DNA of 8,188 nucleotides from a bacterium (GTDB lineage Bacteria; Verrucomicrobiota; Verrucomicrobiia; Chthoniobacterales; Terrimicrobiaceae). The notes under the pieces were generated by a model. It made no database searches. It was not told the origin of the DNA and was given only the letters and a program-made list of their open reading frames with translations. Made by a program: the position numbers and the translations under genes. The stretch's first letter is position 1; each line of letters opens with the position of its first letter. Shown piece by piece: positions 6,789-8,188 of this stretch. Where the stretch lies: positions 1 through 8,188 of the forward strand of contig RFZT01000099.1 in NCBI GenBank assembly GCA_009920585.1, in the 5' to 3' direction.

Positions 6789-8015
6789 TCAGATCCGTTC
6801 GACTTCACGTTTTTCCACAAAGATAGGCAAGCCCTCTCGGGAAAAACTGTTCATGAGTTCTTCCGGATCGAGCGCCTCCGGCATCATCACCCCACGCTCG
6901 GGAATTTTCCCCGTTGCGAGCAGGCGGGCCGTAATGGCGGGCGGAATGCCGGTCTGTACCAACGTGAGCGAGTAGCCGTATTTTTCGTATGTGTCGCGAT
7001 GACTATCCATCGAGTAGACGAAATATTCCATGCGCTTGCGATCCTTCGTCCCACGAACTTCCGTACCCACGCAGGAATAGCCTTCGACTGTGGCTCCAAG
7101 CTGGGCGGGCTTTGGCAAATGCGCACTCGCCACACGCACGGGCGACACCTCCACTCCGTCCACCTTCACTTTTTTCCATGTGTCGAGGTTCAGAAGTTGG
7201 AGGGTTTTAGAAATATTCACCACTTTGTCCGGCACGCTGTATTTGAAGACGGAATAGCGGACGCCCTTATCCACAAAGGGCGGATAAATCCCGAGGCTGA
7301 CTCCCTCCTCGTGCGCGACGGCATAGGTTTTCTGCAATCCGATGGGATCGGGAAACCGCACCCACTCGACTTCGGTTTCGAGCGGCTTCCCGCTCACAAC
7401 TCGACCATCCTTCACATAATAGGGAGGGGCGCCGAGTTCCTCAAAAAAGGTCTCAGGTGAAAAAAGAACTGCAAACCGATAGCCCCGCACCTCTGCGTTA
7501 TCGGCATCCAGCACCCGAATGCTCGAAGCCGTATCAAGGCGATCCATCGCCCAACGCGCAAAGACATTCACAGCTCCAGGATCCATTCCCATGCAGAGGA
7601 TGCCGGCCAATCCGCGATCTAGAAATGGTTGGTTGAATCTTTCGATCTCGGCCTCGTAGGAATTTTTTCCCGGCTTTTTGACGCCTGGCGCGGAATAAAT
7701 ATCCGCCGCCATATCGATGTAGTGTGACCCAGCGCGCAGGCAGGCCTCGAGCACGGCGTAGTTGGTATTACAAACACAGGCATTACAAGTCACCGTGATC
7801 GCATGTTCCTTCATGAGCGCGGCGAGTGCGTCCACATCCATGGCATTCGCCTGCACCACAATAAAGCGACTCTTGGGCGTGTGGGCGGCAAGTTGGTTTG
7901 CAAAAACCGGATCCAGATCCGCTAAGACAATTTTTTCGAAGCAGTCGTAGCTATGAAGTTTCTGACCAATGACCGAGCCGACACCGCCGATTCCGATAAC
8001 CATTGCGTTTGCCAT
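6789..8015 (-). CDS. Saccharopine dehydrogenase / carboxynorspermidine synthase family protein
   Basis: The 408-residue protein begins with a Rossmann fold: MVIGIGGVGSVIGQKL (G8, G10, G13), followed by LADLDP, where D33 at the end of the second strand usually favours NAD over NADP. The stretch CNACVCNTNYAVLEACLRAG, then HYIDMAADIY and CMGMDPGAVNVFARWAMD (about 141-158), match the saccharopine-dehydrogenase-type fold that joins or splits an amino acid and a semialdehyde. The C-terminal half carries the catalytic/dimer domain of this family, and the length is normal. Candidate reactions are saccharopine dehydrogenase, lysine 6-dehydrogenase, or carboxynorspermidine dehydrogenase in polyamine synthesis. 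The tightly linked aldehyde dehydrogenase downstream favours a lysine-to-aminoadipate route, but that is not proven. The start at 8015 has no ribosome binding site and an A/T-rich leader; a second ATG four codons in (8003) would leave too little before the glycine motif. Confidence 0.88.
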   Translation of the reverse strand: MANAMVIGIGGVGSVIGQKLHSYDCFEKIVLADLDPVFANQLAAHTPKSRFIVVQANAMDVDALAALMKEHAITVTCNACVCNTNYAVLEACLRAGSHYIDMAADIYSAPGVKKPGKNSYEAEIERFNQPFLDRGLAGILCMGMDPGAVNVFARWAMDRLDTASSIRVLDADNAEVRGYRFAVLFSPETFFEELGAPPYYVKDGRVVSGKPLETEVEWVRFPDPIGLQKTYAVAHEEGVSLGIYPPFVDKGVRYSVFKYSVPDKVVNISKTLQLLNLDTWKKVKVDGVEVSPVRVASAHLPKPAQLGATVEGYSCVGTEVRGTKDRKRMEYFVYSMDSHRDTYEKYGYSLTLVQTGIPPAITARLLATGKIPERGVMMPEALDPEELMNSFSREGLPIFVEKREVERI

Positions 8016-8040
8016 AAAATAAATATTTTTAGCAGTCTTT
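8016..8040 (-). promoter_or_regulatory. A/T-rich leader with possible -10 region for the dehydrogenase operon
   Basis: On the minus strand the bases just before the start read GCTAAAAATATTTATTTT, much richer in A/T than the surroundings. This may hold a -10 element or an unstructured translation start region without a Shine-Dalgarno sequence. No convincing -35 box is visible. The rest of the 8016-8125 gap shows only weak inverted repeats. Confidence 0.25.
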
Positions 8041-8125
8041 TCCCGCTTACCGAAAAACTAGCTCATCCCAGACTCACGCGCAAGTGGCCCAATTTTAGTC
8101 AGCCCACTCCGACTCTAAAATGGAG

Positions 8126-8188
8126 TCAGTTTTTGCCGGTGACCGACTTGATTTTTTCGAGTTTGGGAGCGATCACCGCGCGGTTGTA
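8126..8188 (-). CDS. C-terminal end of an unidentified protein, cut by the right edge
   Basis: The minus strand reads 20 codons from the window edge to a TGA at 8128-8126, ending in YNRAVIAPKLEKIKSVTGKN. The composition (alternating hydrophobic and charged, lysine-rich end) and codon use fit a genuine protein tail. The spacing of 110 bases to the dehydrogenase start, on the same strand, is normal for neighbouring genes. The fragment is too short to assign a family. It might belong to the same pathway as the dehydrogenase pair, but nothing here shows that. Confidence 0.5.
   Translation of the reverse strand, partial: YNRAVIAPKLEKIKSVTGKN

Noticed and set aside
6630..7460. Plus-strand open frame of 276 codons opposite the dehydrogenase pair
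   Set aside because: It lies antisense to two genes with full family motifs, and its His/Phe/Arg-rich composition is typical of a complementary-strand shadow.
8093..8134. Inverted repeats near the right edge: GACTC/GAGTC followed by TTTTT on the plus strand, and TTTTAG/CTAAAA on either strand
   Set aside because: The 5-bp stem with the T-run points in the plus direction, where no gene ends. The minus-strand alternative has a 16-base loop and almost no T-tail. Neither makes a convincing terminator.

Overview
The window is a bacterial chromosomal segment with dense coding, short intergenic gaps and moderate GC (mid-50s per cent by eye). It has no tRNA, rRNA, CRISPR array, insertion sequence or phage gene that I can see. 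Strong Shine-Dalgarno sequences are scarce. The gene mix (a SelO family member, a single Hsp20, a CobW-type GTPase, a solitary xylose-isomerase-like TIM barrel protein) and the style of the proteins suggest Verrucomicrobiota or a relative. This placement is an inference with low confidence, because no marker gene is present.

Left block (1-2339, minus strand). From upstream to downstream it holds a broken selO gene, a small NTF2-like (DUF4440/CaMKII-association type) protein, and the N-terminal part of a CobW/P47K GTPase that runs off the left edge. The selO gene is interrupted by a frameshifting internal deletion near position 1746. Both halves are otherwise well preserved, so the lesion looks recent.

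Middle block (2582-5354, plus strand). An Hsp20 small heat-shock protein is followed by a GC-rich 11-bp perfect hairpin. Two translationally coupled genes come next. The first (3094-4494) is the most notable gene here. It has no product name I recognise, but it carries in order the three signature motifs of the archaeo-eukaryotic primase (AEP) superfamily: DVE, SGRGHH, and LDI followed by VRAPFS. A helical C-terminal domain follows. The second (4491-5354) overlaps it by ATGA and encodes an AP-endonuclease-2/xylose-isomerase-like TIM barrel. All nine positions that bind zinc in endonuclease IV have a plausible counterpart in it. The pair could be a nucleic-acid repair module, or an unrelated metabolic enzyme beside a primase-fold protein. 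The sequence alone does not decide.

Right block (5364-8188, minus strand, convergent with the middle block). A saccharopine-dehydrogenase-family protein and an NAD(P)-dependent aldehyde dehydrogenase are three bases apart and form a two-gene operon. It may act in lysine/aminoadipate-semialdehyde or polyamine-type metabolism. Upstream of it lies the last 20 residues of another minus-strand gene, cut by the window edge.

Gaps over 100 bases are 2340-2581 (divergent selO/hsp20 region, with one notable hairpin) and 8016-8125 (an A/T-rich leader and weak inverted repeats). Neither contains a convincing gene.
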